NCBI GenBank assembly: GCA_021806645.1
Contig: JAJZQX010000016.1
Span: forward strand, 21,670 to 85,669
Origin: Myxococcales bacterium
GTDB taxonomy: Bacteria > Myxococcota > Myxococcia > Myxococcales > Anaeromyxobacteraceae
Direction of reading: 5' to 3'
DNA length: 64,000 nucleotides
In this document: positions 1-8,431 of the stretch, piece by piece
Layout of the letters: every line of letters begins with the position of its first letter
Position numbering within the stretch: the first letter of the stretch is position 1
Program-made: the position numbers and the translations under genes
The notes under the pieces: model-generated
Database searches by the model: none
What the model was told of the DNA's origin: nothing
The model's input: only the letters and a program-made list of their open reading frames with translations

Positions 1-16
1 GGGTCGGTCCCGTCTG

Positions 17-150
17 GCGATCGAGAGGCGCGGCGAAGGGAGAGAGCTGGCGGACGGATCCGTTGGGGGATCGAGAGGCGCAGCGAAGGAAAGTGCGGGG
101 CGGACGGATCCGTTGGGGGATCGAAAGGCGCAGCGAAGGAAAGTGCGGGG
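17..150. repeat. 50-bp tandem repeat, about 2.7 copies
   Basis: Units at 51-100 and 101-150 differ at one base (gatcgagagg versus gatcgaaagg). A degraded partial copy lies at 17-50, and the first bases of a further unit follow 150. The unit begins cggacggatccgttggggga and ends gaaggaaagtgcgggg. No coding function is apparent, and the repeat could extend left of the window. Confidence 0.85.
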
Positions 151-259
151 GCGGACGGCCTCGCGTGGATGGGGTGGCGCGTTGTCGCGGGCGGCGGAGC
201 TGGCGGCCTGGAGTGGCTGCCTGGACCTGTGCTGAGCGGCACCTCCGGATCACAACGAG

Positions 260-307
260 CGTGCACCCGCGCGGGGTGGGTCAACTCTACTTCTGACGTC
301 AGAAGTA
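260..307. repeat. 24-bp direct repeat copy 1 plus 20-bp perfect palindrome
   Basis: Bases 260-283 begin cgtgcacccgcg and end gtgggtca. After a 4-base spacer comes a perfect 20-bp palindrome at 288-307 (tacttctgac/gtcagaagta). The 24-mer recurs identically at 384-407, where it is followed by a different palindrome. The 24-mer itself is nearly self-complementary in its centre (caccc-gcgc-ggggtg). Confidence 0.8.
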
Positions 308-383
308 ACCGTGAGTACGTTCCGCGCGTGGTGCGGGTGGCGGGGTAGACGGACGGTGAGCGACACCGCACGGTCGTACCGAA

Positions 384-432
384 CGTGCACCCGCGCGGGG
401 TGGGTCAGCGGCGGTTCAGTTGACTGAACCGC
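384..432. repeat. 24-bp direct repeat copy 2 plus 22-bp inverted repeat
   Basis: Second identical copy of the 24-mer, 124 bp after the first. After a 3-base spacer it is followed by gcggttcagt-tg-actgaaccgc (411-432), a perfect 10-bp inverted repeat with a 2-base centre. The palindrome sequence is unrelated to that of copy 1, although the layout is the same. The arrangement could be an insertion-sequence end with repeated transposase sites (IS21-type ends carry such repeats) or a hairpin element; not resolved. Confidence 0.75.
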
Positions 433-590
433 ACCATCGGTGGAATCCGATGTCCCGGCGCCGCCGCCCAACCGCCGCCGCCCGGATTCGCCTGCGCCAC
501 CGCGGCGCCGCCCGTCAGCTCCATCCCGTCGCTACGCTTCTCGATCGCCAGGTGCAGCCGCCCGCCGGCGGCCCGCCCCTGGTTCCCGCC

Positions 591-1787
591 TCAGCCCTTC
601 TTCGCCCCGTCGAGCTGGCAGAGGAAGATGGGCAGCCCGAGCTTGTTGCCGTAGAGCGGCCGGTACCGGTCGGTGTTGTACATCGAGGCCACGTCCACCT
701 TGCGCGGCCCCAGCCTCGGATCGGGGATGGACACCAGCTGGTAGGTCCCTCCCACCAGCGCCGCCATCACGCCGCTCTTGCCGGCCAGGATGGCGTCGAG
801 CGCCATGGTGCCGTAGGTGGAGGCCACCAGCTTGTCGATGAAGTCGGGCTCGCCGGAGCGCAGGTCGTAGGTCAGGTCGGAGACTATGGTCTCCTCGCCG
901 GTCCGGCGGTGGAACTCCTCGGCCAGCACCTCGGCCACGCTGGCCTTGCGCCGGCGCCCGAAGGCGTCGGGCTGGCCATACTCCACCACCTGGTAGCCGT
1001 TCCAGGTCGCACCCTCGGAGAGGACGACGATGGCGTAGTTGCTCGGGTTCCCGCGTTTCTCGGTCACCAGCAGGTCGATGAGCTTCTCGAGGTCAACCTT
1101 GAACTCGGGGATGACGCAGCGGTTGGAGGTGACGTGGGCGGTGTAGAGGGCGGTGAAGCCGGCGTCGCGCCCGAAGACCCTGAAGATCCCGATCCGCTCG
1201 TGGGAGCCGACCGTGGTCCGCTGCCGCTCGATGGCGTCGGTGGCGCGGGTGATGGCGGTGGAGAAGCCGATGCAGTACTCGGTGCCCTGCACGTCGTTGT
1301 CCATGGTCTTGGGGATGCCGATCACCTTGACGCCGAGCGAGTTGAGCTGGGCCGCCGAGGTGAGCGTCCCGTCGCCGCCGATGCAGATCAGGTACTCGAT
1401 GCCGAGCCGCTGGACGTTCTCGAGCACCTGCGGGGTGAGGTCCCAGGACGGGCCGTTCGGACCGGGCCTGGAGGGGATGCCGGCGTTGACCAGGTGCGGC
1501 GGGAGCTTCGTCACCTTGGACGGTCCGACGCGGCTGGTGTGCAGCATGGTGCCGCCCGACCGGTCGATGGTGCGGCAGTTCTCGCGGTCGAGCGGTACGA
1601 TGTAGCGGGACGCGCTGGAGGGATCGTCGAGGTCCACATGGGTGAGCCCCTGGAAGCCCCGGCGAATGCCGACCACCTCGAGGCCGTTCTCCCAGCCGCG
1701 GTAGACGACGCTCTTTATCACCGAGTTGAGGCCGGGGACGTCGCCCCCGCCGGTGAGGATCCCTATGCGCTTGCGCTTCGCGTTCAT
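591..1787 (-). CDS. pfkA: 6-phosphofructokinase, probably ATP-dependent
   Basis: Phosphorylates fructose 6-phosphate to fructose 1,6-bisphosphate in glycolysis; cytosolic. The 398-residue protein begins with the nucleotide loop ILTGGGDVPGLN (residues 10-21). It carries GGDGT at 137-141 and PKTMDND at 159-165, with the catalytic Asp pair. In this family the Gly after GGD favours ATP, whereas GGDD marks pyrophosphate enzymes. The Lys of PKT is typical of the pyrophosphate/long ATP clade rather than of E. coli PfkA (PGTIDND). I therefore predict an ATP enzyme of the mixed clade that is probably not allosterically regulated like E. coli PfkA. ATG start; no clear Shine-Dalgarno sequence. Transcribed away from the 588-residue gene at 1961. 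Confidence 0.9.
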   Translation of the reverse strand: MNAKRKRIGILTGGGDVPGLNSVIKSVVYRGWENGLEVVGIRRGFQGLTHVDLDDPSSASRYIVPLDRENCRTIDRSGGTMLHTSRVGPSKVTKLPPHLVNAGIPSRPGPNGPSWDLTPQVLENVQRLGIEYLICIGGDGTLTSAAQLNSLGVKVIGIPKTMDNDVQGTEYCIGFSTAITRATDAIERQRTTVGSHERIGIFRVFGRDAGFTALYTAHVTSNRCVIPEFKVDLEKLIDLLVTEKRGNPSNYAIVVLSEGATWNGYQVVEYGQPDAFGRRRKASVAEVLAEEFHRRTGEETIVSDLTYDLRSGEPDFIDKLVASTYGTMALDAILAGKSGVMAALVGGTYQLVSIPDPRLGPRKVDVASMYNTDRYRPLYGNKLGLPIFLCQLDGAKKG

Positions 1788-1960
1788 GTGCCGAACTTAG
1801 CGCGAGTCTCGCCGGCCCGCTCCGAATCGGTGGCCTGGAGGCGTTCGCGCCTGCGCGCCGCGCTGCGCGGGGCCGGTGCCCGTGAATCGCGCACCCCTTC
1901 CGCGGTGGGGGCGGCTACAATGCCGCCTCCAACGCAGTCCAGGCACCGGGACGACCCTCC

Positions 1961-3727
1961 ATGACCGACTTCGAGAAGCGCAACGTCATCGCGCAGTGGG
2001 CCTTCGACACCCGGCCCGTGCTGCTCCGCTTCCACCTCTGGCTGGAGGACGTCGAGGTGGAGCGGGCGCAGGCCGATCCGGTCAGTTCGCACAGCTTCAC
2101 GCCGCGTGGCATCACCCGATGCCTGGCCGTGACGGCCGCGGCCACCGCCCTCGGCACCAAGCTGTTCGGCGGCCACGGCGAGGGGAAGGGGAAGGACAAG
2201 CAGGGCTACAACCAGGCCAAGAAGGCGGCCGACGCCATCAGCGCCTACGTGATGAGCGAGGGGCTCTGGCACCTGACGCGCACGCTGCCGGAGAACCACG
2301 CCATCATGGTCTCGCTGGGCGAGGGGCTGATGCCCAAGGCCGGGGAGACGCCGGAGATGGGGGCCAACCCACTGCTCGGCTTCGGCCGCGTCTACGCCCG
2401 GCCCGAGGTGGCGCGCACCGTGGACCGCCGGGTGCGGCGGCTGCTCAACGAGCCAGGCCACACCTTCGCCCACTTCCACGGCTGGCTGAAGGAACGCGGC
2501 ATCACCATCTGGGGCGCCGCCGTGGACACGCTGGAGTGCACCTCGCGCTTCGCCGAGGGGCAGGCCACCGGTCCGATGACCGTCTTCCACCTCTTCGACT
2601 CGCCGCTGCGGGTGGCCAGGCCCTACGAGTCGTACATGGGCTGCCTCACGGTGCCCCGCCGCGTGTGCGAGGCGGCCGAGCGGTCGGCCGTCCTGCTCGA
2701 CTACCGGACGCCTCGGGCGCAGGTCGCGGAGGCCATCGAGGCCACCTACCCGGGCGTCGAGCGCAAGAACATCCACGTCTGGACGCTGGCCGGGAAGAGC
2801 CGCGTGAAGCGGCTCGGACAGCTATGGGAGGAGTGGAAGGCCACCGGGTGCCACCTGGTCGAGGACGGCTGGAAGGCCCCTTCCGGACACGCCGTCTTCA
2901 CCGACTCGGGCACCTACGCCCCCACCTTCCTGGTCGGCAGCTGGAAGGACGCCGGCGGCGCCACCCACGTCTTCCTCTGCGACGGCTACGCCGCCACCGC
3001 CGAGGCCATGCAGGCCTCCAGCCTCTCCGAGGTGCTCGACGTCGACGCCAGCATGGCGATGTTCTCGCCCAGCTTCGAGCTGCCGTGCGCGCAGGAGGCC
3101 AAGCTGATGCAGCTCGACCCGAAGGCCCCCGACTTCGGCGCCCAGGTGAAGGCGCTGCACGGCGGGAAGGAGCTCTCGCCCGCGCAGGTCGCCTCCTACG
3201 TCGAGGCCATCGAGGAGGCGCGCGCCTCCAACATGCCCACGGGGCGCCACGTGCTCCACGCCGACGACTTCCTGCCGGAGAAGGACTGGCGCGTGCTCTC
3301 CTGCGTCGGCTACATGAGCGACGACCCGTACACCGGCGCGCCCGGGATCGAGAAGGTGGGGGAGGGCGTCTACAAGGTGACCACGCTGCTGGCCACTCGC
3401 GAGGCCTCGGCCCGCATCACCTTCACCTTCCGTTTCATGGAGCCGCTGGCGCAGGCCCGCCACGTCTTCAGCCCGCTGCTGGTCCGCTTCCTCTCAGGCG
3501 TCGATCACCGGACCCGGCCGGTGAAGATCTCGGACTCGGGGCGCATACGCAACGAGCTGCAGACCATGCTCTCGCAGGCGCTGGAGCACGACGGCGAGAA
3601 CATCATCGTCCACTGGGACCGGATCGACGAGCGGGTCATGCCTCGCGACAAGCAGCTGGCCATCCGCGACGTGCTCGAGTGGTACAAGGCCAACCACCCG
3701 GTCTGGTTCGAGTGGCTCAAGCTCTAG
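1961..3727 (+). CDS. Conserved hypothetical protein, 588 residues
   Basis: I do not recognise the family. The protein is soluble-looking, with no signal peptide and no convincing membrane helix. It is rich in Trp, His and acidic residues and has ordinary codon use for this genome, so it is a real gene. Segments with a folded-enzyme look include HTFAHFHGWLKERGITIWGA (about 167-186) and the C-terminal ENIIVHWDRIDERV. The ATG at 1961 is the first in-frame start after the short gap from the divergent phosphofructokinase gene. It ends 21 bases from the convergent PrpR-like gene. No neighbour suggests a pathway. Confidence 0.75.
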   Translation: MTDFEKRNVIAQWAFDTRPVLLRFHLWLEDVEVERAQADPVSSHSFTPRGITRCLAVTAAATALGTKLFGGHGEGKGKDKQGYNQAKKAADAISAYVMSEGLWHLTRTLPENHAIMVSLGEGLMPKAGETPEMGANPLLGFGRVYARPEVARTVDRRVRRLLNEPGHTFAHFHGWLKERGITIWGAAVDTLECTSRFAEGQATGPMTVFHLFDSPLRVARPYESYMGCLTVPRRVCEAAERSAVLLDYRTPRAQVAEAIEATYPGVERKNIHVWTLAGKSRVKRLGQLWEEWKATGCHLVEDGWKAPSGHAVFTDSGTYAPTFLVGSWKDAGGATHVFLCDGYAATAEAMQASSLSEVLDVDASMAMFSPSFELPCAQEAKLMQLDPKAPDFGAQVKALHGGKELSPAQVASYVEAIEEARASNMPTGRHVLHADDFLPEKDWRVLSCVGYMSDDPYTGAPGIEKVGEGVYKVTTLLATREASARITFTFRFMEPLAQARHVFSPLLVRFLSGVDHRTRPVKISDSGRIRNELQTMLSQALEHDGENIIVHWDRIDERVMPRDKQLAIRDVLEWYKANHPVWFEWLKL

Positions 3728-3748
3728 GGCGCGTCCGGTCGCCCCGCC

Positions 3749-5677
3749 TCAGCGCTTCGCCGCCAGCTTCCGGTAGAGCGTCGAGCGCCCCACCCCCAGC
3801 TTCCGGGCCGCCTCGCTCAGGTTGCCGCCGCACTCCGCCACCACCCGCTCGACGTGGGCCTGCTCGCTGGCCTGCCGGGTGGCCCGCAGGTCGGGCTGCC
3901 GCACCGGCGCCACCCCGCCGTCGAGGAGCTCGGGGAGGGCGGCCCGCAGCTCGACGTCGAGCTGGTCGTCCGAGATGGCCCCGTCGGCGAAGAGCACCGC
4001 CACCCGCTCCAGCACGTTCTCCAGCTCGCGGACGTTGCCGGGCCAGCCATAGGGCTCGAGCGCCGGCAGCACCCGGGCCAGGGCCCGGGCGTGGGCACCG
4101 GGAACGCCGTGGCGCGCCAGCACCCGCCGCAACAGGTCGCTGGCGATGGCGGCCACGTCGCCGTGCCGATCCCGCAGCGGCGGCAGGTGGATGGGGAGGA
4201 TGTGGAGCCGGAAGTAGAGGTCGTCGCGGAACTGGCCGCCCGCCACCGCGGCGCGCAGGTCGCGGTGGGTGGCGGCGATGACGCGCACGTCGATGGGGGT
4301 CGGGTCGTTGCTGCCGAGCCGGAGCACCTGGCGCTCCTGCAGCACCCGCAGCAGCCGTGACTGGAGCGTGAGCGGCACGTCGCCCACCTCGTCGAGGAAG
4401 ATGGTGCCGAGGTGGGCCGCCTCGAACAGGCCGGGCCGGCCGCCCCGCCGGGAGCCGGTGAAGGCCCCTTCCTCGTAGCCGAACAGCTCCGACTCGAGCA
4501 GCGTCTCCGGGAAGGCGGCGCAGTTGATGGCCACGAAGGGGCGGTCGCGCCGCCGGCCGGCCGCGTGGATCCCCTGCGCCACCATCTCCTTGCCGGTGCC
4601 GCTCTCTCCGGTGATGAGCACGGTGGCGTCGGTGCGGGCGTACCGCTCCGCCATGGCGCGCACCCCGCGGATGGCCGCCGAGTCGCCCACGATGGCGCCC
4701 AGGGTGTAGCGGGCCTCGAAGCGCGACGGCCGGTGCTGCGAGCGTAGCCGCCGCTCCAGCCGCTGGATGGTGGCGGCGTCCTGGCAGATGGTCATGGCTC
4801 CGCGCAGCGTGCCGTGATCGCGCAGCGGCGTCCGGCTCACCAGCAGCGAACGCCCGCCCAGCCGCTCCAGCGTGTCGGTTTCGGCGATCCCGGCCTCGAG
4901 CACCCGGGCCAGGCCGAGCGACGGGGCCACCGAGGAGAGCGTCCGCCCCAGCACCTCGACGGCCGGGAGCGAGAGGAGCCGCAGCAGGGCGCCGTTGGCG
5001 GAGAGCACGCGCTCGTCGAGGTCGACCACCGCGACGCCAGGCTCGAGCTGCTCTACGGCGAGCCGCAGGTGGTCGTGGCGGGCCGTGGCGGCGCGGGTGA
5101 CGCGGGCGATCTCGATGGCCTGGCGGATGGCCTGGGCCAGGGAGTCCTGGCCGTAGAGCAGCACCGCCTTCAGGCCGGCCTGCTCGGCCAGGTCGCAGAC
5201 CGGGCCAGGGCCGACGATCACCTCGACGCCGCGAGAGGCCAGGTCGAGCACCTGGGTCCGCGCCTCCTCGGGCGTCAGGTAGGGGCGCTGCTCCACCTTG
5301 GCGCCCGCCATGAGGAACCCTTCCCGGTCGATGCCGGTCACCACCCGGGAGAAGTTGACGACGCCGATGCGGGAGGAGAACTGGCGCGCCCGCAGCAGCG
5401 CGCCGATGGTGTCGACGGTGGAGGCGCCCACCACCACCACCGGCACGTCGGCGTGATCGCGCAGGTAGGCGCCGTTGGCGCCGGCCGCCACCAGGGCGTC
5501 CACGTGCTCGCCGGCGGCGCGCCGCGTCCGCAGCGTGGCCAGCGCCTCCTCGAAGCCTCCGTCGAAGACATGGACCTCGGCCTCCTCGGCCATGATCGGG
5601 GCCACGCTCTCGAAGGCGGAGCGGAGCCGGCTGGTGCTGAAGGCCCAGATGACGGGGCGGCGTTCGGAGGTCGGCAT
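3749..5677 (-). CDS. PrpR-like sigma-54-dependent transcriptional activator
   Basis: Enhancer-binding protein of 642 residues. The N-terminal PrpR_N-type sensor domain (about 8-185; this domain senses 2-methylcitrate in known PrpR) is followed by a PAS-like segment (about 205-310). The AAA+ domain (about 325-560) has Walker A GESGTGKE (357-364), the sigma-54 contact loop GAFTG (404-408) and Walker B GTIFLDEVGD. A Fis-type helix-turn-helix (NLSEAARKLGVGRSTLYRKL) closes the protein. It is divergent from the beta-oxidation operon beginning at 5955. The 277-bp gap holds a -24/-12 promoter and phased repeats, so it most likely activates that operon. The ligand here is unknown, since no methylcitrate-cycle gene is in view. 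Confidence 0.92.
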   Translation of the reverse strand: MPTSERRPVIWAFSTSRLRSAFESVAPIMAEEAEVHVFDGGFEEALATLRTRRAAGEHVDALVAAGANGAYLRDHADVPVVVVGASTVDTIGALLRARQFSSRIGVVNFSRVVTGIDREGFLMAGAKVEQRPYLTPEEARTQVLDLASRGVEVIVGPGPVCDLAEQAGLKAVLLYGQDSLAQAIRQAIEIARVTRAATARHDHLRLAVEQLEPGVAVVDLDERVLSANGALLRLLSLPAVEVLGRTLSSVAPSLGLARVLEAGIAETDTLERLGGRSLLVSRTPLRDHGTLRGAMTICQDAATIQRLERRLRSQHRPSRFEARYTLGAIVGDSAAIRGVRAMAERYARTDATVLITGESGTGKEMVAQGIHAAGRRRDRPFVAINCAAFPETLLESELFGYEEGAFTGSRRGGRPGLFEAAHLGTIFLDEVGDVPLTLQSRLLRVLQERQVLRLGSNDPTPIDVRVIAATHRDLRAAVAGGQFRDDLYFRLHILPIHLPPLRDRHGDVAAIASDLLRRVLARHGVPGAHARALARVLPALEPYGWPGNVRELENVLERVAVLFADGAISDDQLDVELRAALPELLDGGVAPVRQPDLRATRQASEQAHVERVVAECGGNLSEAARKLGVGRSTLYRKLAAKR

Positions 5678-5736
5678 TCGGGCTCCAGGCTTTCAACGAC
5701 TCGGTCCAGCGTCCGTTTGACTCCTGAATCAAGATC

Positions 5737-5763
5737 GGGACAAAGATGTCCCAATAACGGGAC
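5737..5763. promoter_or_regulatory. Phased half-sites GGGAC-N6-GTCCC-N6-GGGAC, candidate enhancer
   Basis: Three pentamers start at 5737, 5748 and 5759, exactly 11 bp apart and in alternating orientation, forming two overlapping inverted repeats. They lie about 125-150 bp upstream of the expected start of the sigma-54 promoter at 5862-5877, a normal distance for an enhancer-binding activator. They also lie just upstream of the activator gene itself, so autoregulation is possible. Assignment to the PrpR-like protein is inference. Confidence 0.6.
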
Positions 5764-5861
5764 GTCTGATGAGACACCGACTGCCACAATCAAGTCAAGA
5801 CAGCCCCTGAAACGCTGTGACAATCAACAGATGAGCGACTGACTCCATCATGCGAATCAAC

Positions 5862-5877
5862 TGGCCGACTCGTTGCA
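5862..5877 (+). promoter_or_regulatory. Sigma-54 (-24/-12) promoter for the beta-oxidation operon
   Basis: The sequence TGGCCGACTCGTTGCA matches the -24/-12 consensus, with the invariant GG and GC separated by exactly 10 bases. Transcription would begin near 5888, leaving a leader of about 66 bases before the ATG at 5955. It faces away from the PrpR-like sigma-54 activator gene, as expected for its target. Confidence 0.8.
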
Positions 5878-5954
5878 CATACTGGCTGGCTCAGGAATCC
5901 GCGCCCGGCGGCGCCGGTACAGCGACGTGGTCCGACATCACTGAAGGAGGCGAG

Positions 5955-8378
5955 ATGAGCGCGACGGTTGGCGGTTCGATCCCCCGGATCGACAAGGTGG
6001 CGGTGCTTGGCGCGGGCGTGATGGGTGGCACCATCGCAGCCCATCTGGTGAACGCGGGCCTCAAGGTGCTGCTGCTCGACATCGTCCCCAAGGCGCCGAC
6101 CCCCGAGGAGACCGCCGCCGGGCTGTCGCTGAAGGACGCCGTGGTCCGAAACCGGATCCCGGCCGCCGGCCTGGCCGCGCTCGAGAAGCTGAAGCCGTCG
6201 CCGGTCTTCCTGGCCGCCGACCTGGCCCGCATCGAGGTGGGCAACCTGGAGGACGATCTCAACCGGCTGCGCGAGTGCGACTGGGTCATCGAGGTGGTGA
6301 TCGAGAACATGGCCATCAAGAAGGCCCTCTTCTCCGAGAAGATCGCCCCCAACCTGAAGCCGGGGGCCATCCTCTCCAGCAACACCTCCGGCCTCTCGGT
6401 CAACGAGCTGGCCGACGCGCTGCCCGAGGCGCTGCGGCCGCGCTTCCTGGTCACCCACTTCTTCAACCCGCCCCGCTACATGAAGCTGCTCGAGATCGTC
6501 CCGAGCCGCTTCACCGACCCGGGCGTGGCCGAGGGGATGGCCGGCTTCATCCGCCGCCGGCTCGGCAAGGGGATCGTCTTCGGCAAGGACACGCCCAACT
6601 TCGTGGCCAACCGGATCGGCGTCTTCGCCATCTGCAGCGCGGTGAAGCAGATGCAGGAGCTCGGGATGGACGTCGAGGAGGTAGACGCCGTGGCCGGCCC
6701 GGCCACCGCCCGCCCCAAGAGCGCCTGCTTCCGCACCGCCGACCTGGTCGGCATCGACACCCTCATGCACGTGGCGAAGAACTCCTACGACCTGCTGCCC
6801 AAGGACGAGCAGCGCGAGGTCTTCAAGCTGCCCGAGTTCATGACGCGGATGGTGCAGAAGGGGCTGCTCGGCAACAAGTCGAGGCAGGGCTTCTTCAAGA
6901 AGACATTCAGTAAAGAGACAAGGGGGGAGAAGCCCGAGACCTTCTTCTACGACTACCTGAAGGGGGAGTACGCGCCGGCGCGCCGGCCCAGGTTCGCCTC
7001 GGTGGAGGCCGGCAAGGGGATCGACGACCCGGCCAAGCGGCTGCGCACCGTGCTGGGGGGGAGCGACAAGGGGGCCCAGCTGGCCTGGCGCAACCTGCGC
7101 GACACGCTCATCTACGCCTTCAACCGGCTCCCCGAGATCGCCGACGACGTGGTCAACGTCGACAACGCCATGCGCTGGGGCTTCAACTGGGAGCTCGGGC
7201 CGTTCGAGATGTTCGACGCCATCGGCGTGGCCGAGTTCGTCAAGCGGGCCGAGGCCGACGGGGTGGCCGTGCCGGCCGCGCTGAAGAAGGTGGAGAGGTT
7301 CTACGCCTTCGAGAACGGCCTGAAGCGCCACTTCGACGTGCTGGGAGGCGGCTGGAAGAACGTGCCGGTGCCGCCCGGGCAGGTCGACCTGGTGCTGCTG
7401 GAGAAGGCCGGCAAGGTGGTCGAGAAGAACTCGGGCGCCTCGCTCCACGACCTCGGCGACGGCGTCTTCTGCCTCGAGTTCCACACCAAGATGAACGCCA
7501 TCGGTAACGACGTCCTCGCCATGGTCCACAAGGCGGTGCGGCGCGCCGAGACCGAGGGGCAGGGGCTGGTCATCGCCAACCAGGGGACCAACTTCTCCGT
7601 CGGCGCCAACCTGGCGCTGCTGGTGATGGCCATCGCCGAGGGGGCCTACGACGAGGTCGGCCTGACGGTGAGCGCCTTCCAGAAGGCCATGATGGCGGTG
7701 AAGTACGCCCGCGTGCCGGTGGTGGCCGCGCCGCACGGCATGGCGCTGGGCGGCGGCTGCGAGGTCTGCCTCCACTCCGACGCCATCGTGGCCGACGCCG
7801 AGACCTACATGGGGCTGGTCGAGATCGGCGTGGGGTTGCTGCCGGCCGGCGGCGGCACCAAGGAGCTGGCGCTGCGCGCCATCCGGCTCGCCGACCAGTG
7901 GGAGACCGACGTCTCGCCCTTCCTCATCAAGAACTTCACCAACATCGCCATGGCCAAGGTGAGCAGCTCGGCCGCCGAGCTCTTCGGCATGGGGCTGCTG
8001 CGCCAAGGCGACACCATCACCCTCGGCGCCGACCAGCTGATCCACGACGCCAAGCAGCGGGTGGTGGCGCTGGCGGCCAACTACCGCCCCTCGCAGCCGG
8101 CCACCGGCTTGAAGGCCCCGGGGCGCAGCGTCGCCGGCAGCCTCGGCTCCCAGCTCTGGAACATGCGCATGGGCGGCTTCATCACCGAGTACGAGGAGAA
8201 GCTCGGCAAGACCATCGCCCAGGTCATCACCGGCGGCGACGTGCCGGCCGGCACGGTGGTCACCGAGCAGTGGTTCCTCGACCTGGAGCGCGAGGCCTTC
8301 CTCAAGCTCTGCGGCGAGCGCAAGACCCTGGAGCGGATCCAGCACATGCTCAAGAAGGGGAAGCCGCTCCGCAACTGA
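5955..8378 (+). CDS. fadN: 3-hydroxyacyl-CoA dehydrogenase / enoyl-CoA hydratase fusion (FadN/YusL type)
   Basis: Bifunctional beta-oxidation enzyme of 807 residues that hydrates enoyl-CoA and oxidises the 3-hydroxyacyl-CoA with NAD+. The dehydrogenase comes first: Rossmann loop [17 protein letters not shown] near residue 20, the SSNTSGLS segment, and THFFNPP with the catalytic His. The crotonase domain is C-terminal, with GMALGGGCE and [14 protein letters not shown] supplying both catalytic Glu residues. This order is that of Bacillus FadN, the reverse of E. coli FadB. The ATG at 5955 is chosen because AAGGAGG (5944-5950) sits 4 bases upstream and because the sigma-54 promoter lies inside any longer reading. 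First gene of a three-gene operon with thiolase and acyl-CoA dehydrogenase. Confidence 0.93.
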   Translation: MSATVGGSIPRIDKVAVLGAGVMGGTIAAHLVNAGLKVLLLDIVPKAPTPEETAAGLSLKDAVVRNRIPAAGLAALEKLKPSPVFLAADLARIEVGNLEDDLNRLRECDWVIEVVIENMAIKKALFSEKIAPNLKPGAILSSNTSGLSVNELADALPEALRPRFLVTHFFNPPRYMKLLEIVPSRFTDPGVAEGMAGFIRRRLGKGIVFGKDTPNFVANRIGVFAICSAVKQMQELGMDVEEVDAVAGPATARPKSACFRTADLVGIDTLMHVAKNSYDLLPKDEQREVFKLPEFMTRMVQKGLLGNKSRQGFFKKTFSKETRGEKPETFFYDYLKGEYAPARRPRFASVEAGKGIDDPAKRLRTVLGGSDKGAQLAWRNLRDTLIYAFNRLPEIADDVVNVDNAMRWGFNWELGPFEMFDAIGVAEFVKRAEADGVAVPAALKKVERFYAFENGLKRHFDVLGGGWKNVPVPPGQVDLVLLEKAGKVVEKNSGASLHDLGDGVFCLEFHTKMNAIGNDVLAMVHKAVRRAETEGQGLVIANQGTNFSVGANLALLVMAIAEGAYDEVGLTVSAFQKAMMAVKYARVPVVAAPHGMALGGGCEVCLHSDAIVADAETYMGLVEIGVGLLPAGGGTKELALRAIRLADQWETDVSPFLIKNFTNIAMAKVSSSAAELFGMGLLRQGDTITLGADQLIHDAKQRVVALAANYRPSQPATGLKAPGRSVAGSLGSQLWNMRMGGFITEYEEKLGKTIAQVITGGDVPAGTVVTEQWFLDLEREAFLKLCGERKTLERIQHMLKKGKPLRN

Positions 8379-8431
8379 GCGTCCCGGACCACCCCCATGA
8401 CCCTCTCGACTCGAACCCACGGAGACTCCCG

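Larger units (their letters stand above)
1..590. other. Gene-poor repeat region at left edge
   Basis: I see no convincing gene here. The stretch holds a 50-bp tandem repeat (51-150), two copies of a 24-bp direct repeat (260-283, 384-407), and a different palindrome beside each copy (288-307, 411-432). Bases 433-590 contain a short open frame on the minus strand immediately downstream of the phosphofructokinase stop, but it has no start context and its translation is Gly/Ala/Pro-rich. Repeats plus absence of genes suggest the border of a mobile element or a regulatory/hairpin region; this is inference. Confidence 0.6.

Noticed and set aside
260..407. Possible CRISPR array
   Set aside because: Only two repeats, 100-base spacing and no cas genes.
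1876..4281. 801-residue plus-strand frame over the 588-residue gene
   Set aside because: Arg/Pro/Ala/Gly-rich shadow that also crosses into the convergent PrpR-like gene.
5850..5954. Upstream ATG extending the fadN-type protein by 35 residues
   Set aside because: The sigma-54 promoter would lie inside it; AAGGAGG precedes the ATG at 5955.
5790..8420. Very long open frame antisense to the fadN-type gene
   Set aside because: Shadow of a GC-rich gene: Leu/Gly/His/Val-biased translation with no motif, while the opposite strand encodes a complete enzyme.
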